The position numbers were made by a program, and so were the translations under genes. From Paraburkholderia caffeinitolerans (GTDB taxonomy: Bacteria > Pseudomonadota > Gammaproteobacteria > Burkholderiales > Burkholderiaceae): a DNA stretch of 64,000 bases. Positions 50,794-60,281 of this stretch are shown one piece after another (within the stretch, counting starts at the first letter, position 1; each line of letters begins with the position of its first letter). Location: the NCBI RefSeq assembly GCF_902859945.1, contig NZ_CADIKL010000035.1, forward strand, positions 1 through 64,000, written 5' to 3'. The notes under the pieces were generated by a model, which was not told the DNA's origin, did no database searches, and was given only the letters and a program-made list of their open reading frames with translations.

Positions 50794-53211
50794 TCACAAG
50801 CCGAGCTTCGCTTCGACGTAGTACGTGCGGCCCGGATACGGGTGATAGACGAAGTAGCGCGTGTCGAACAGGTTGTCGATGCCCACGCCGATCTCGCTCG
50901 TCTTCGTGGGCCGGAACGTGTATTTGATGTCGGCGACCGTGTACGTGCTGGTGCCGCCGAACACATTCGGGTTGGTGTCGACGTTGGTGAGCGTGTTGTA
51001 CTGGCGCCCCGAATAGCGGGCCGCGAGCGTGATCGCGCTGCGTGCATCGAAGCGGTAAGTCGCGACGAGATTCGCGCGCCACAGCGGAATCCGGTAGAAG
51101 TACTTGCCCACGCTCGCCGGGTTCTGTGCGTTCTCGAGGATCTTCGACTGCGTGTAAGCCACGTTCGCCGCGAGATCGAGGCCGTGCCAGATCACGTCCT
51201 GTCCCTGGTAGCTCGTTTCCACGCCGCGCGAGCGCACCTTGCCGATGTTCTGGAAGCTCGTCACGTTCGGAATCACCGTGGTGTCGGTCTGGCTGAAGAT
51301 CGTGTTCTTTACGTCGTCCTGAAACAGCGTGAAGCGCCACAGTCCGTTCCAGTGCGCCCATTCGACGCTGAGTTCCTTCGATAGATCGTCTTCGGGGCGC
51401 AGGTTCGGGTTGTTATTGACAATGGACGAGCCGTTCACCTGCCCCTGGAACAATTCGCTCACGGTGGGAAAGCGATACGCGCGCGCGACCGAGGCGCGCA
51501 GCGTGAGGTCGTCGGTGACGTCGAACGAGAGCGAGGCCTTCGGCGAGAAGTGATGGTCGCCCGCATCCGCATAGGGCACGCGCGCTGCGCCGAGCGCCTG
51601 ATAGCCGTCGTAGGCGCGCCAGTCTTCGTAGCGCACGCCGTAGACGAGCTTCCAGCGCGGCAGGAAACGCCACGCGTCCTGCGCGTAGAACGCCTGCGTT
51701 TCGGTCTTGCCCGCGAACGCGTTGGCGAAGCTGTCCGCGCCGCCATCGCGCCAGGCGAGCGTGTTCCAGGTCTGGTTGTTGGTGAAATAGTTGTCGTAGT
51801 GGTAGCCGAAGCTGAGCCAGTGCGCGGCGAGCCCCGCATCGGGCCGTTCGGGTGTCCACGTCGCCTTGAGGTCCAGGGTCTTCCAGCCCGTGCCGTCGCC
51901 GAGCGTCATCGTGCCGGGGCCGTTGCCGGGGCCGCCGGCATTGGCGTTGCGCGCCACGCTGTTACTCACGTCGTAGTACGAAGCAATGGCCTCGGCGTTC
52001 CAGCCGCTCGCCTGATGCGTGCGCAGCGAGACGCCATAGAGCCAGTTTTCGCTCGAGCCGCGGCTGGGCGCGAGCGCTGCCGCCGGGATGTTGTACTCGT
52101 AGCCGTCAATCGACACTTTGCCGCTGTACACCGGGTTGCCGTTGGCGTCGTAGAGGAAGGTCGAGGTCTGGCTATCGTAAGTGCGATGCCAGTAGCCGAG
52201 CGTCACGCCGCCTTGCACGGTGGGCGTGAAGTCGTATTGCATGCGCAGCTTGAACTGGTCCTGCACCGTGTGCTCGATGCCTTCTCCGTTCACGCCCAGC
52301 ACGGCCGTGGGCGCGTTGGTCTGGTTGTTGTAGAAGTAGGCGCCGTGCACGGGAATGTCGCCGGGCTTCGCGGGCGTTTTCGACTGCGCGAGCGTGGCGA
52401 ATTGCAGCGGCTGGCTCGTGTTCTCGAGGTGATTGACGCCGAGCAGGTACGAGAACTTGCCGATCGAGTCGCCCACCGAGGCGCTCATCTCGCTGCCGTT
52501 GAAATTCTGGTTCACGCCGTAGAGGCTGAAGTGCTGCGTGAACGCCTTGACGTCGGCGGTGGCTTCGAATTTTTTGGGCATGCGCGTCGTGATCAGCACC
52601 GTGGCGCCGAGCGAATTGCCTGCATAGAGCGCCGAGTACGGCCCGTAGATCACATCCACCTGCTGGATCTGGTCGGGAAACACCATCGACCAGCGCGGCG
52701 GAAATGCGTAGCTGTTGCCGAGCAGGTTCGAGACCAGCAGGCCATCGGCATAGACGAGGCCGCGCGCGCTTTGCGTGTTGCTCGTGCCGCGCACGGCGAT
52801 GATCGAATTGAGGTCGCCGATAAAGCGCTTGCGCACCGCGAGGTTCGGCATGTACTTGAGCACGTCCTCGGTGTTGACGACGTTCCAGTTGTCGAACTGC
52901 TGCGGCGTGACGGTCTCCACGGTGGCCGGCAGGTTCGGATCGACGGCGGGCGTGGCGGCAGCGCTCGTGCCGCTGCTCGCGGCGCTCACGGTGACGGTGG
53001 GCAGCGTGGCTTCGGCCGTGGCCGCGAACGATGCAGCGGGGGTGAGCGATGCGATCGATGCAAGCGGCGCGAGCAGGGAGAGCGGCACGAAGCCGAAATA
53101 CGGCTTGAAATAAGGCTTGAAATAAAGCTTGAAGCAGGGTTTTAGGGGCGTGCCAGGGCACGCATGCAGGTGCGTGCGAATGCGCGCGCCGCGCGCAGCG
53201 GGCGTGAACAT
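50794..53211 (-). CDS. TonB-dependent outer-membrane receptor
   Basis: An 805-aa receptor. After the export region the plug domain spans about 96-212 (VVNTEDVLKYMPNLAVRKR, IIAVRGTSNTQSARGLVYADG, VDVIYGPYSALYAGNSLGATVLITTR). The 22-stranded barrel ends YYVEAKLGL. The N-terminus is unusual: a basic leader and CFKLYFKPYFKPYF, a duplicated short motif, precede the hydrophobic segment at 41-64 and an Ala-type cleavage site. The true start may be internal. With PepSY and DUF2946 neighbours it likely takes up a metal or metal complex; copper or a siderophore are the candidates. Confidence 0.88.
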   Translation of the reverse strand: MFTPAARGARIRTHLHACPGTPLKPCFKLYFKPYFKPYFGFVPLSLLAPLASIASLTPAASFAATAEATLPTVTVSAASSGTSAAATPAVDPNLPATVETVTPQQFDNWNVVNTEDVLKYMPNLAVRKRFIGDLNSIIAVRGTSNTQSARGLVYADGLLVSNLLGNSYAFPPRWSMVFPDQIQQVDVIYGPYSALYAGNSLGATVLITTRMPKKFEATADVKAFTQHFSLYGVNQNFNGSEMSASVGDSIGKFSYLLGVNHLENTSQPLQFATLAQSKTPAKPGDIPVHGAYFYNNQTNAPTAVLGVNGEGIEHTVQDQFKLRMQYDFTPTVQGGVTLGYWHRTYDSQTSTFLYDANGNPVYSGKVSIDGYEYNIPAAALAPSRGSSENWLYGVSLRTHQASGWNAEAIASYYDVSNSVARNANAGGPGNGPGTMTLGDGTGWKTLDLKATWTPERPDAGLAAHWLSFGYHYDNYFTNNQTWNTLAWRDGGADSFANAFAGKTETQAFYAQDAWRFLPRWKLVYGVRYEDWRAYDGYQALGAARVPYADAGDHHFSPKASLSFDVTDDLTLRASVARAYRFPTVSELFQGQVNGSSIVNNNPNLRPEDDLSKELSVEWAHWNGLWRFTLFQDDVKNTIFSQTDTTVIPNVTSFQNIGKVRSRGVETSYQGQDVIWHGLDLAANVAYTQSKILENAQNPASVGKYFYRIPLWRANLVATYRFDARSAITLAARYSGRQYNTLTNVDTNPNVFGGTSTYTVADIKYTFRPTKTSEIGVGIDNLFDTRYFVYHPYPGRTYYVEAKLGL

Positions 53212-53451
53212 AACGAAGTTTCCCGAAAGCGATGAACGTGCGGCCACGAGCGCGCTGCGCAATCCTCGTTAGCGGGATTGCACGTGCGGCGCGTATCAAA
53301 GCGCGCGTTTCAACGCACACACGGCGGCAGGCGTGGCCGTTGCGAGCGGCAACGCAGGCGCGGGCGCCCGATCATGGATAGACGCGGGCGGCCGCGAAGC
53401 GCGGGCGTGAATGCGGGGAAAACGCGAACCGGTGGCCGGTGACGGCTAGGC

Positions 53452-53817
53452 TCAGGAAACGAACGGAGGATCGCGCGGCCTGCCCGAAGGGAAGGCGCCG
53501 AATGGCGTGTGGCGGGTAGAGAGCGGCGCGACGCGATCGAGCGTGGCCACGAGTGCGCGCGAGGGTTCGGGCACGGGAACGCCCGGCATCGCGACATGGT
53601 GTTCGAGCAGATCGCAGTATCCGCACGCGCCGAATGCATCGGCATGCGAAAGATGCGGCTCGCTGGAAGCCGGCTGGATCGCCGAGCAGAGCGCGGCGTC
53701 GGGCACGTGCGCGTAGTGCGCGGCAACCAGTTGACTCACGAGCGGCGCGAGCACGACGAGCCACATGGCGACGAGGCCAAGCCATGTGGTCAATAGTCTG
53801 TGCTTGCGTGGATTCAT
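53452..53817 (-). CDS. DUF2946 protein
   Basis: A 121-aa protein. A hydrophobic segment (about 12-35, WLGLVAMWLVVLAPLVSQLVAA) anchors or exports it; after it come HADAFGACGYCDLLEHHV with a C-x2-C pair and nearby histidines, the DUF2946 signature. These proteins often sit beside copper-related TonB receptors such as OprC, as here. The Cys/His set could bind a metal in the periplasm. Function unproven. The ATG at 53817 gives the family start; a longer frame begins at 53853. Confidence 0.8.
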   Translation of the reverse strand: MNPRKHRLLTTWLGLVAMWLVVLAPLVSQLVAAHYAHVPDAALCSAIQPASSEPHLSHADAFGACGYCDLLEHHVAMPGVPVPEPSRALVATLDRVAPLSTRHTPFGAFPSGRPRDPPFVS

Positions 53818-53940
53818 AACGGAGTGAAAGAATTGCGCGACGGAGTCTACCATGATGCGCGTGTCTTGCGAGAGCCTGTCGGCATGCTAAAGACGGTCAT
53901 AAGCCGTGGTGTATCGAGTGCGAAATGAGGGGGTGAGGCA

Positions 53941-53986
53941 GGATGCGAATCGGGACGCGAACCGGGACGCGAACCGGGACGCGAAG
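53941..53986 (+). repeat. 12-bp tandem repeat
   Basis: CGGGACGCGAAC is repeated three times (53951-53986, last base changed) with a degenerate copy just before. Read rightward in one open frame it would encode (RDAN)n, but that frame (53906-54148) has no other gene-like features. Confidence 0.8.
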
Positions 53987-54111
53987 CAGCGCGTGGGACT
54001 AGAGCGGCTGCGACGTTTTCGAAGGCGTTCTATGGTTCGCATCGGTGCGGTGAGCGACCATGGGTCCTGTCTGCAACGCTTATGGTGCCGCCTTTTGCGC
54101 GGCGAACGATC

Positions 54112-54450
54112 ATGCCCGTCTTTTCAATGCGCCAGGCGCCCAGTCTGAGATGGATGGCCCGCACCGCCGAGCCTTGCGGTGCGCGCGCCCCGCGCCCCGA
54201 GGACGCCGCGGCGCTGAACCCCGCACAGCACCCACGCGAGATTGGCTTGCGTGCGCCGCGTTGCGGCATCGACTTGCCGGACGGCTACGCGCTGCGGCTC
54301 GAAGCGCGTACCCATGCGACGCCGCACAGCCACGCCGGCTGCCCGCTGGAGGCAAGCGTGCTGCGCCAGTGGTGCGTGCTCAATCTGCAAGGCGATTGCC
54401 CCGAGCAGGCGCAGCCCACGCCCCCCGCGTATCTTCAGAAGCATGTTTGA
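54112..54450 (+). CDS. possible hypothetical 112-aa protein
   Basis: An open frame in the 690-base gap between DUF2946 and the hybrid kinase gene. The product has no signal peptide or membrane segment and reads LPDGYALRLEARTHATPHSHAGCPLEASVLRQWCVLNLQGDCP in its middle, including three cysteines. Codon use fits the surroundings, and the latter half looks more protein-like than random. The ribosome site is weak and I recognise no family, so it may be spurious. A longer form starts at 54082. Confidence 0.4.
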   Translation: MPVFSMRQAPSLRWMARTAEPCGARAPRPEDAAALNPAQHPREIGLRAPRCGIDLPDGYALRLEARTHATPHSHAGCPLEASVLRQWCVLNLQGDCPEQAQPTPPAYLQKHV

Positions 54451-54508
54451 GTCCGCCGCCCGGCGCGCCTGACCCAATTCAGGCCAATTTGCGCGGATGC
54501 ACGCGGGT

Positions 54509-57500
54509 TCACGCTGAATCGCGCATCGCGGCCTGCTCGCGCAGCACCTCCAGTTCGGCCACCACCTCTTCAGAGAAAGCGCTCACCTCGTCGGTCCACT
54601 GGCCGGCTTCGCGCAGCGTTGCGCGCAACTCCAGGCAGGCTTCGTTCAGCATCGATGGCCCTAGCACGGCAAGGCCGCCCGAGACGCGATGCGCCCAGTC
54701 GCGCAGACGCTGGAAATCGTGCGTGGACGCAATCCGCGCATAGTCGGCAATATCGTGGTCGGCCTGCTCGACGAAGAGCGGCGCAAGCGCGGGCGACAAG
54801 GCGGGAAAGCGCGGCAAGTCGGCGTCATCGTCGATCTCGTCACTCAGATGGCTCATGTCGCTCATGTCGCTTACGGCGTTCGGGTTGTTGTTCTCGGGCT
54901 GTGCCGGTGCCGGCTGAGCGATGGCGTCTTGCGCTGTGTCCGGCCGATGCTCCGCCACGTCGGCGAGCACGCGCGCGAGCGCCGCGAGCGGCACCGGCTT
55001 GCTCAGGTAATCGCTGAAGCCGGACAAGCGGCCTTGGGCGATCTGTTCGGGCAGCGCGTTGCCGCTCACCGCGTAGATGGGCAGCGCCGCGTGCTTCGCA
55101 CGCGCGGCCTGCAGCAGTTCATAGCCGTTCATCTTCGGCATGTTGAGATCGGTGAGCATGACGTCGACGCGCACGTCATCGAGCCGCGCGAGTGCTTCTT
55201 CGCCGTCCTTGGCTTCGGTCACGTTCGCCCCCAGCGTGCGCAACTGATCGCGCAGGAGACTGCGGTTGAGCAGGTTGTCTTCCGCGATCAGCACGTTCAG
55301 CCGCCGGAATTCGCTGTTTTGTGGCGCTTGCGGTGCTTGCGGCACCCGTGCCACGGCAGTTCCAGCGGATCCGGCAGCGGGCGCCGCCTGAGTCCCTCCA
55401 TGCGCCGCCGCCTCGGGCCGCACGCGCAGCATTTGCGTGGCGGTGCGAATGCCCGCGAGACTGTACAGGCTCACTTCCACCCCGCCGTCTTCACGGGCAA
55501 GCGGCACGAGCGGCCCGTCCTGGCTCAGCCAAATGACGTTGGCCATGCTGCCCCACAGGCGTTTCACATCGTCGGCCGAATACTCGCTCGTCACCAGCAG
55601 ATAGTCCCATGCGCCTTCGCGCGGCGGCGGCTCGTTCGTGCTCAGCCAGGTCGGCGCGCTGACCTTGGGGTCGAACAGATTCGTGAGCCATTCGTGGTTC
55701 TCGGGCGCACGGCACAGCATGGCCGGATGCACTTCAGGCAAGGTCCATTCCTCGCCCGCGGTAGTCTCGCCGCTCACGCGCAACGGCAACGTGACGATGA
55801 CGCGCGTGCCCACGCCGAGCGTGCTTTCCACTTCGCAGCGCCCGCGCATGAGCTTCGCGAGGCGTCCGCAAATCGACAGGCCGAGGCCGGTGCCGCGCGC
55901 CTCGGTGAGGCGGTGCTCGTCGCCTTGCGTGAACGGCTGGAACAGGCGGGCCTTGAGGGAGTCGGGCATGCCCACGCCCGAGTCGGCCACGCTGAGTTCG
56001 AGCGCGTCGCCGAGCCAGTTCGCTCGCAGCACGATCTTGCCCGAATGCGTGAACTTGAACGCATTGCTCAAGAGGTTATTGACGATCTGCGCGAGCCGCA
56101 CGGAGTCGAAATACAGCCGCGCGGGAATCGCGCGGTCCACCACGAGGTAGAACGGTAGCTGCGAGTGCACGGCGAGCGGCGCATGGGTGAGCGCGATGCG
56201 CACGAGCAGCGCGGCAATCGATTCGGGTTCCTCAGAAAGCGTCATCGCGCCGACATCGATCTTCGAGAAGTCGAGCACATCGCTCACGATTTGCAGCAGC
56301 TCCGAGGAGGAGACCTGCATGGCCTGCACGCGCGCTTCCTGCTCGGGCGCGAGCGGCCCGCGCGCCACCAGTTCGATGTTGCCGACGAGCGAGGCGAGCG
56401 GCGTGCGGATTTCGTGGCTCATCGCCGCGAAGAAGCTCACCTTGCTGCGCGCAGCGTCATCGCTCGTGCGCTTGGCTTCGCGCAGCAGGCGCTCGGCCTC
56501 GTGGTGCTCCGACATGTCGGCGAAGGCGCAGAACATGACTTCTTCGCGGTTCATGGAAGCGGGCGCGTAGGTGATCTCCAGATGCACGCTGCCGCCGTCT
56601 TCGCGCGCGAGCGAGAACGGCAGGACGTAGATGGGCGTGTCGCGGGGCGTCGATGGCGCATACGGCATGTGCTTCTCGAACTCGACGCACAGCGCGGCGG
56701 GCAGCCGGGTGGCGTGCTCGTCGAGACCGAGCACGTTGCGCACGATCTGGTTCGCGATCACGATTTCGAAGTCGCGCTGCCGCACGATGCACAGGCCGAC
56801 CGGCGTGGCATGCACGAGCAGGTGGTTGAGCAGCTCGCCTTCGAGGGCGCGCGTGGCCTCGCCATAGGTGCGCTCGAGCACGTGCCGGTTCCAGTAGCGC
56901 GAGAGCGCCACCAGCAGCGCGACCAGCGCCGCCGTCATCAGCAGGATGATGATGAGCGGCGTGCGGATCAGCGCGAACGCGTCGCCCCAGGACAGCGCGA
57001 GCGTGTAATGGCCGAACTGGTATTCGAGCGGCTGCTCTCGCAGCGCCCAGCCGAAGCGCGTGAGCAGATGAAAACGCTCGACAGACAAGGTCGAGACAAT
57101 GCGGTCGACATACTGCGCGACGGGCGGGGACAGCGTGCCGGACAGCATCGTACCGTCGCCGTCGAACAGGGTTGGCGCGATGCCCGACGTATTGGGGGCC
57201 TGCGATAGCTTGGTCAGATCGACGCTCGTCATGACGAGCGCATAAGGCTTGCCATCCTTGATAACCGTTGCCGCACCCAGCACGAGCTCCGGAGCAAAGC
57301 CCAGCCCGGGAGGCGGGCGAAACCACGCGATATCGTGCCAGCGGCCCGGCTCCTGTGGGTCGATGCCGCGCGCATTCATGCGCAGAAGCGCGGTTTCCGC
57401 GAGGATGCGCGCACGATCCACGCCCGAATGCATCGGCTCGTCGTTCACGCTACTGCGCTTGGGAACGAGCCGGTAACCCCATGCGGCGCTGCCGTCGAGC

Positions 57501-57931
57501 ATCACGAAGAGCACCGGCCAGTCTGACCCGGCGTTCGAAGCCATTTGTACCGTGTGATCGCAAAACGATTGCAGCGAGGGCGCATCCGCGAGGTCCGGGA
57601 AGGCCGGCGTACAACGGTGCTGCGTGGGCGTGGGCAGCGGCGTGAACGTGCCCGCCTGGTTCAGCGTCAACAGCAGGCGCACGTTCTCCAGGAAGGTAAA
57701 GTGGCGACCCAGCACCTCGTTCGTTTGCGCAGTGACCGTGCGCAATCTTGCGGCCTGATTCGAGAGCGACGCTGCGCCAATGCTGAACGCCGTCACGACG
57801 GCCGCTATCAGCCCCGCGAAGGCGAGCAGCGCGATCAGCATGGCGAAGACCCGCCGCTCGCGCTTCAGATTGCGCTCCAGTGCGTTGAGCGCGTCGAGAG
57901 GCGAAGCCACCGAGCCGATGCGCCGTTCCAT
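54509..57931 (-). CDS. hybrid sensor histidine kinase with receiver and Hpt domains
   Basis: A 1140-aa phosphorelay protein. TM1 (29-51) and TM2 (322-344) bracket a periplasmic sensor of about 270 residues. A PAS-like domain follows (365-475), then HisKA with H506 (FFAAMSHEIRTPLASL), HATPase (NNLLSNAFKF, DSGVGMP, GTGLGLSI; 615-715), a degenerate receiver-like stretch (735-835), a true receiver with D928 (VMLTDLNMPKMNGYE), and an Hpt domain with H1081 (DWAHRVSGGLAVLG). The order matches RcsC/BvgS-type kinases. It starts on the last base of the upstream LuxR-type regulator (TAATG overlap), its obvious partner. Confidence 0.93.
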   Translation of the reverse strand: MERRIGSVASPLDALNALERNLKRERRVFAMLIALLAFAGLIAAVVTAFSIGAASLSNQAARLRTVTAQTNEVLGRHFTFLENVRLLLTLNQAGTFTPLPTPTQHRCTPAFPDLADAPSLQSFCDHTVQMASNAGSDWPVLFVMLDGSAAWGYRLVPKRSSVNDEPMHSGVDRARILAETALLRMNARGIDPQEPGRWHDIAWFRPPPGLGFAPELVLGAATVIKDGKPYALVMTSVDLTKLSQAPNTSGIAPTLFDGDGTMLSGTLSPPVAQYVDRIVSTLSVERFHLLTRFGWALREQPLEYQFGHYTLALSWGDAFALIRTPLIIILLMTAALVALLVALSRYWNRHVLERTYGEATRALEGELLNHLLVHATPVGLCIVRQRDFEIVIANQIVRNVLGLDEHATRLPAALCVEFEKHMPYAPSTPRDTPIYVLPFSLAREDGGSVHLEITYAPASMNREEVMFCAFADMSEHHEAERLLREAKRTSDDAARSKVSFFAAMSHEIRTPLASLVGNIELVARGPLAPEQEARVQAMQVSSSELLQIVSDVLDFSKIDVGAMTLSEEPESIAALLVRIALTHAPLAVHSQLPFYLVVDRAIPARLYFDSVRLAQIVNNLLSNAFKFTHSGKIVLRANWLGDALELSVADSGVGMPDSLKARLFQPFTQGDEHRLTEARGTGLGLSICGRLAKLMRGRCEVESTLGVGTRVIVTLPLRVSGETTAGEEWTLPEVHPAMLCRAPENHEWLTNLFDPKVSAPTWLSTNEPPPREGAWDYLLVTSEYSADDVKRLWGSMANVIWLSQDGPLVPLAREDGGVEVSLYSLAGIRTATQMLRVRPEAAAHGGTQAAPAAGSAGTAVARVPQAPQAPQNSEFRRLNVLIAEDNLLNRSLLRDQLRTLGANVTEAKDGEEALARLDDVRVDVMLTDLNMPKMNGYELLQAARAKHAALPIYAVSGNALPEQIAQGRLSGFSDYLSKPVPLAALARVLADVAEHRPDTAQDAIAQPAPAQPENNNPNAVSDMSDMSHLSDEIDDDADLPRFPALSPALAPLFVEQADHDIADYARIASTHDFQRLRDWAHRVSGGLAVLGPSMLNEACLELRATLREAGQWTDEVSAFSEEVVAELEVLREQAAMRDSA

Positions 57932-58593
57932 TATGCGAATCCGTTTTCGCTCGCGTAGCGGATCAGATCGGCATTTGAATCGAGGTGGAGCTTGCGCATG
58001 GCTGCGCGCTTCTGGGTGGCGACGGTCGTGACCGAGCGGCTCAGGCGTTTGGAAATTTCGGTCACGCTCAGGCCGAGCGCGAACAGACGCACGACTTCGA
58101 GCTCGCGCGGCGAGAGCGGGTTGGTGCGGCGGAATTCATCGGCGGTCGAGCCTTCGGTGGCGAGCCGCTCGGCAATGCGCGCGGAGAGCGTCGTGCCCGG
58201 CTCGACGAGCGCGCGCTGGCAGACTTGCGCGAGCGTCGGGATCGGTTCGTCCTTGCCGACGAGGCCGGCTACGCCCAGTTCGGCGAGTTCGTGCAGGATG
58301 CCGCCGTTGGTGAGCATCGTGAACACCACGAGGGGGATGTCCGGATAGAGCCGGCGCAAGCGGCTGATGAGACGCAGCCCGTCTTCGTCCTCGATCTCGC
58401 CCTGCATCGAGAAGTCCGTGACGATGAGATCGCAAGGGGTGCTGCGCAATTTTTCGAGAAGCTCGGCGCCTGACCCGGCGGTCGCCACGACCTTGTGTCC
58501 GGGTATCTGGTCCAGGTAGTCGGTAACGGCGGTGAGCACGACAGGATGGTCGTCGGCCACCACGATCCGCAGTTCTTGTGTCGCGTTCGTCAT
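57931..58593 (-). CDS. NarL/LuxR-family response regulator
   Basis: A 220-aa regulator. The receiver has DDH at 14-16 and the phospho-acceptor D60 (LIVTDFSMQGEI). The C-terminal LuxR helix-turn-helix is NPLSPRELEVVRLFALGLSVTEISKRLSRSVTTVATQKRAAMRKL. It resembles RcsB/BvgA-type regulators that take phosphate from a hybrid kinase through an Hpt domain. Its stop codon overlaps the kinase start by one base, implying coupled translation. The ATG at 58593 places the receiver correctly; a longer frame to 58662 adds non-conserved residues. Confidence 0.92.
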   Translation of the reverse strand: MTNATQELRIVVADDHPVVLTAVTDYLDQIPGHKVVATAGSGAELLEKLRSTPCDLIVTDFSMQGEIEDEDGLRLISRLRRLYPDIPLVVFTMLTNGGILHELAELGVAGLVGKDEPIPTLAQVCQRALVEPGTTLSARIAERLATEGSTADEFRRTNPLSPRELEVVRLFALGLSVTEISKRLSRSVTTVATQKRAAMRKLHLDSNADLIRYASENGFA

Positions 58594-58801
58594 GAGCGTG
58601 AGCGTATTGCCTGGATTCGCAGTGTGGAGAAGGTGCATTGCAGCAGGGCAATGGCCCCGCAACGATGCATGATGCCTATCTCATTATATGACAGTGGTTT
58701 ATACGAATTATTGTAGGGTGTCTCGATGTTTTGCGTCGGAATATGGCCTCTCCGGGTGATTAAGCGTTGAAGGATTTTGCCTGGCCCGACTCGTGTCTGG
58801 A

Positions 58802-59278
58802 TTAGCGCTTGGCTTGCGGGCGCGCGCCGCCGATGCCATGCGCATCGCCGCTGTTGGCGACCTGGCAGCGCGAGTGGAAGCACGCGACCGAAAAGCGGGC
58901 GTCGCCGCCCGACGCCGTGGAGCAGGACTGGCTGCACGAGCGCGTGGGCATTTGCGCGAACTGCAGTGGCACGGGACGCAAGCGCGGCTGTCCCGGGGGA
59001 GCGGATTCTACATGGCGAGCCACAAGGGCGCGGCCAGGCTTCGCGTTGGCGAGGCAGAACACGATGGCTCCTACTGTCATCGCCCAGCTGAGTGCGCCGC
59101 ACGCCGCCGTCAGCCAGAAGGTGGAGCCGGGCTCGTGCCAGAGCAGAAACAGCATGGCGAAGAAGGCAAGGTAGAAAAACGGCAGGAGATAGATCCCGAT
59201 GTCGCTCGCCCATTCGCAAGCGCGCGAGATCCATGATGCTGAGGATCGGTTCTGACGAAGGTCGGGAGCTACGGACAT
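58802..59278 (-). CDS. hypothetical small membrane protein
   Basis: A 158-aa product. Residues about 25-75 form two hydrophobic segments (IGIYLLPFFYLAFFAMLFLLW and FWLTAACGALSWAMTVGAIVFCLA). The remainder is Ser/Cys/Arg-rich and looks unlike a natural domain, so the gene may end in a frameshifted tail. An earlier ATG at 59332 is possible; neither has a strong ribosome site. No family recognised. Confidence 0.45.
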   Translation of the reverse strand: MSVAPDLRQNRSSASWISRACEWASDIGIYLLPFFYLAFFAMLFLLWHEPGSTFWLTAACGALSWAMTVGAIVFCLANAKPGRALVARHVESAPPGQPRLRPVPLQFAQMPTRSCSQSCSTASGGDARFSVACFHSRCQVANSGDAHGIGGARPQAKR

Positions 59279-59645
59279 GGCGGTATCTGATTCAAGATGG
59301 CTGGGAGCCGGATGTTGCGTTGATCGCGTCATGTCTTGAATGTATCGATTCAGGCTGACAGAGAAAATCGGACGATTTCGAGAAGTGATCTGATCGCGCC
59401 GAAGGGAAGCCGAGGGCCGCCAAACGACATCAAATGGACGGAGCGCAGGGATGTTGCGTTGCGGCATTACAGGCCGCCGGGTGGCGGCGCCGTGATCTTT
59501 TCGAGGCGAGGGCGCGAACTCGATGCGCGGCGAATTGTCCTATACCGCCAAGGGAGGCAGGCGGCCTCGCACGCCGTCTCGTGGCGCTTTGCGCAGCCTC
59601 TGCGCGCGCGTTTTTTCGTAGAACCGTACAGACAGGAATACCTCT
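59279..59645. other. 367-base intergenic region
   Basis: Lies between the small membrane protein (leftward) and the SYLF lipoprotein gene (rightward). Frames in it are short and have no ribosome sites. Presumed to hold both promoters; none is convincing. Nothing else is seen. Confidence 0.4.
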
Positions 59646-60236
59646 ATGCGCCGACGTCAATTTCTTCTCAGCTCCAGCGCCGTGCTCGCGGTAAGCGGCC
59701 TCGCACTGGCCGGCTGCACGACAACCCCGCTCGGTTCGGGAGACAGCGCCAGCCAGAACGCGGCGCGTCGCAACTCCATCGATGCGAGCGTGGACGCCAC
59801 GCTCGCGCGCCTCTACGGCACCGTGACCGGGTCGCGCGAACTGCTTTCAAAGGCGAGCGGCGTGCTCGTGTTTCCGAGTGTGATTTCGGCAGGGTTCTGG
59901 TTCGGCGCGCAATACGGCACCGGCGCGCTGCGCGTGAACGGGCATACCGATGGCTACTACAGCACGCTAGGGGGCTCGTTTGGCCTGCAGATCGGCGCGC
60001 AGTCCAAGGCCATCGTGTTCGCGTTCATGAACCAGGGCGCGCTCAACGATTTCGTCAACAGCCAGGGCTGGTCGGCGGGCGCCGACGCCACGGTTGCGCT
60101 TGTCACCGTGGGGGCGAACGGCAATGTCGACACCTCGACGGCGACTAGTCCGGTCGAGGCGTTCGTGCTGACCAATGCCGGCTTGATGGCCGGCGTCTCG
60201 CTCGAAGGCGTGAAGGTTTCGCGGCTGGTGATCTGA
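59646..60236 (+). CDS. SYLF/YSC84-domain lipoprotein
   Basis: A 196-aa lipoprotein. A twin-Arg-like start (MRRRQFLLSSSAVLAVSGLALAGC) ends in the lipobox LAGC. The mature part is a SYLF domain: LFSKASGVLVFP-like ELLSKASGVLVFPSVISAGFWFGAQ, YYSTLGGSFGLQIGAQSKAIVF and SLEGVKVSRL at the end. SYLF domains bind membrane phosphoinositides in eukaryotes; bacterial members are outer-membrane or periplasmic with unclear roles. AGGAA precedes the ATG. A strong hairpin follows the gene. Confidence 0.9.
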   Translation: MRRRQFLLSSSAVLAVSGLALAGCTTTPLGSGDSASQNAARRNSIDASVDATLARLYGTVTGSRELLSKASGVLVFPSVISAGFWFGAQYGTGALRVNGHTDGYYSTLGGSFGLQIGAQSKAIVFAFMNQGALNDFVNSQGWSAGADATVALVTVGANGNVDTSTATSPVEAFVLTNAGLMAGVSLEGVKVSRLVI

Positions 60237-60281
60237 GCGCCGCTCGATTACCGTCTGATTGCCATTTGATTCCCGCTTGGC

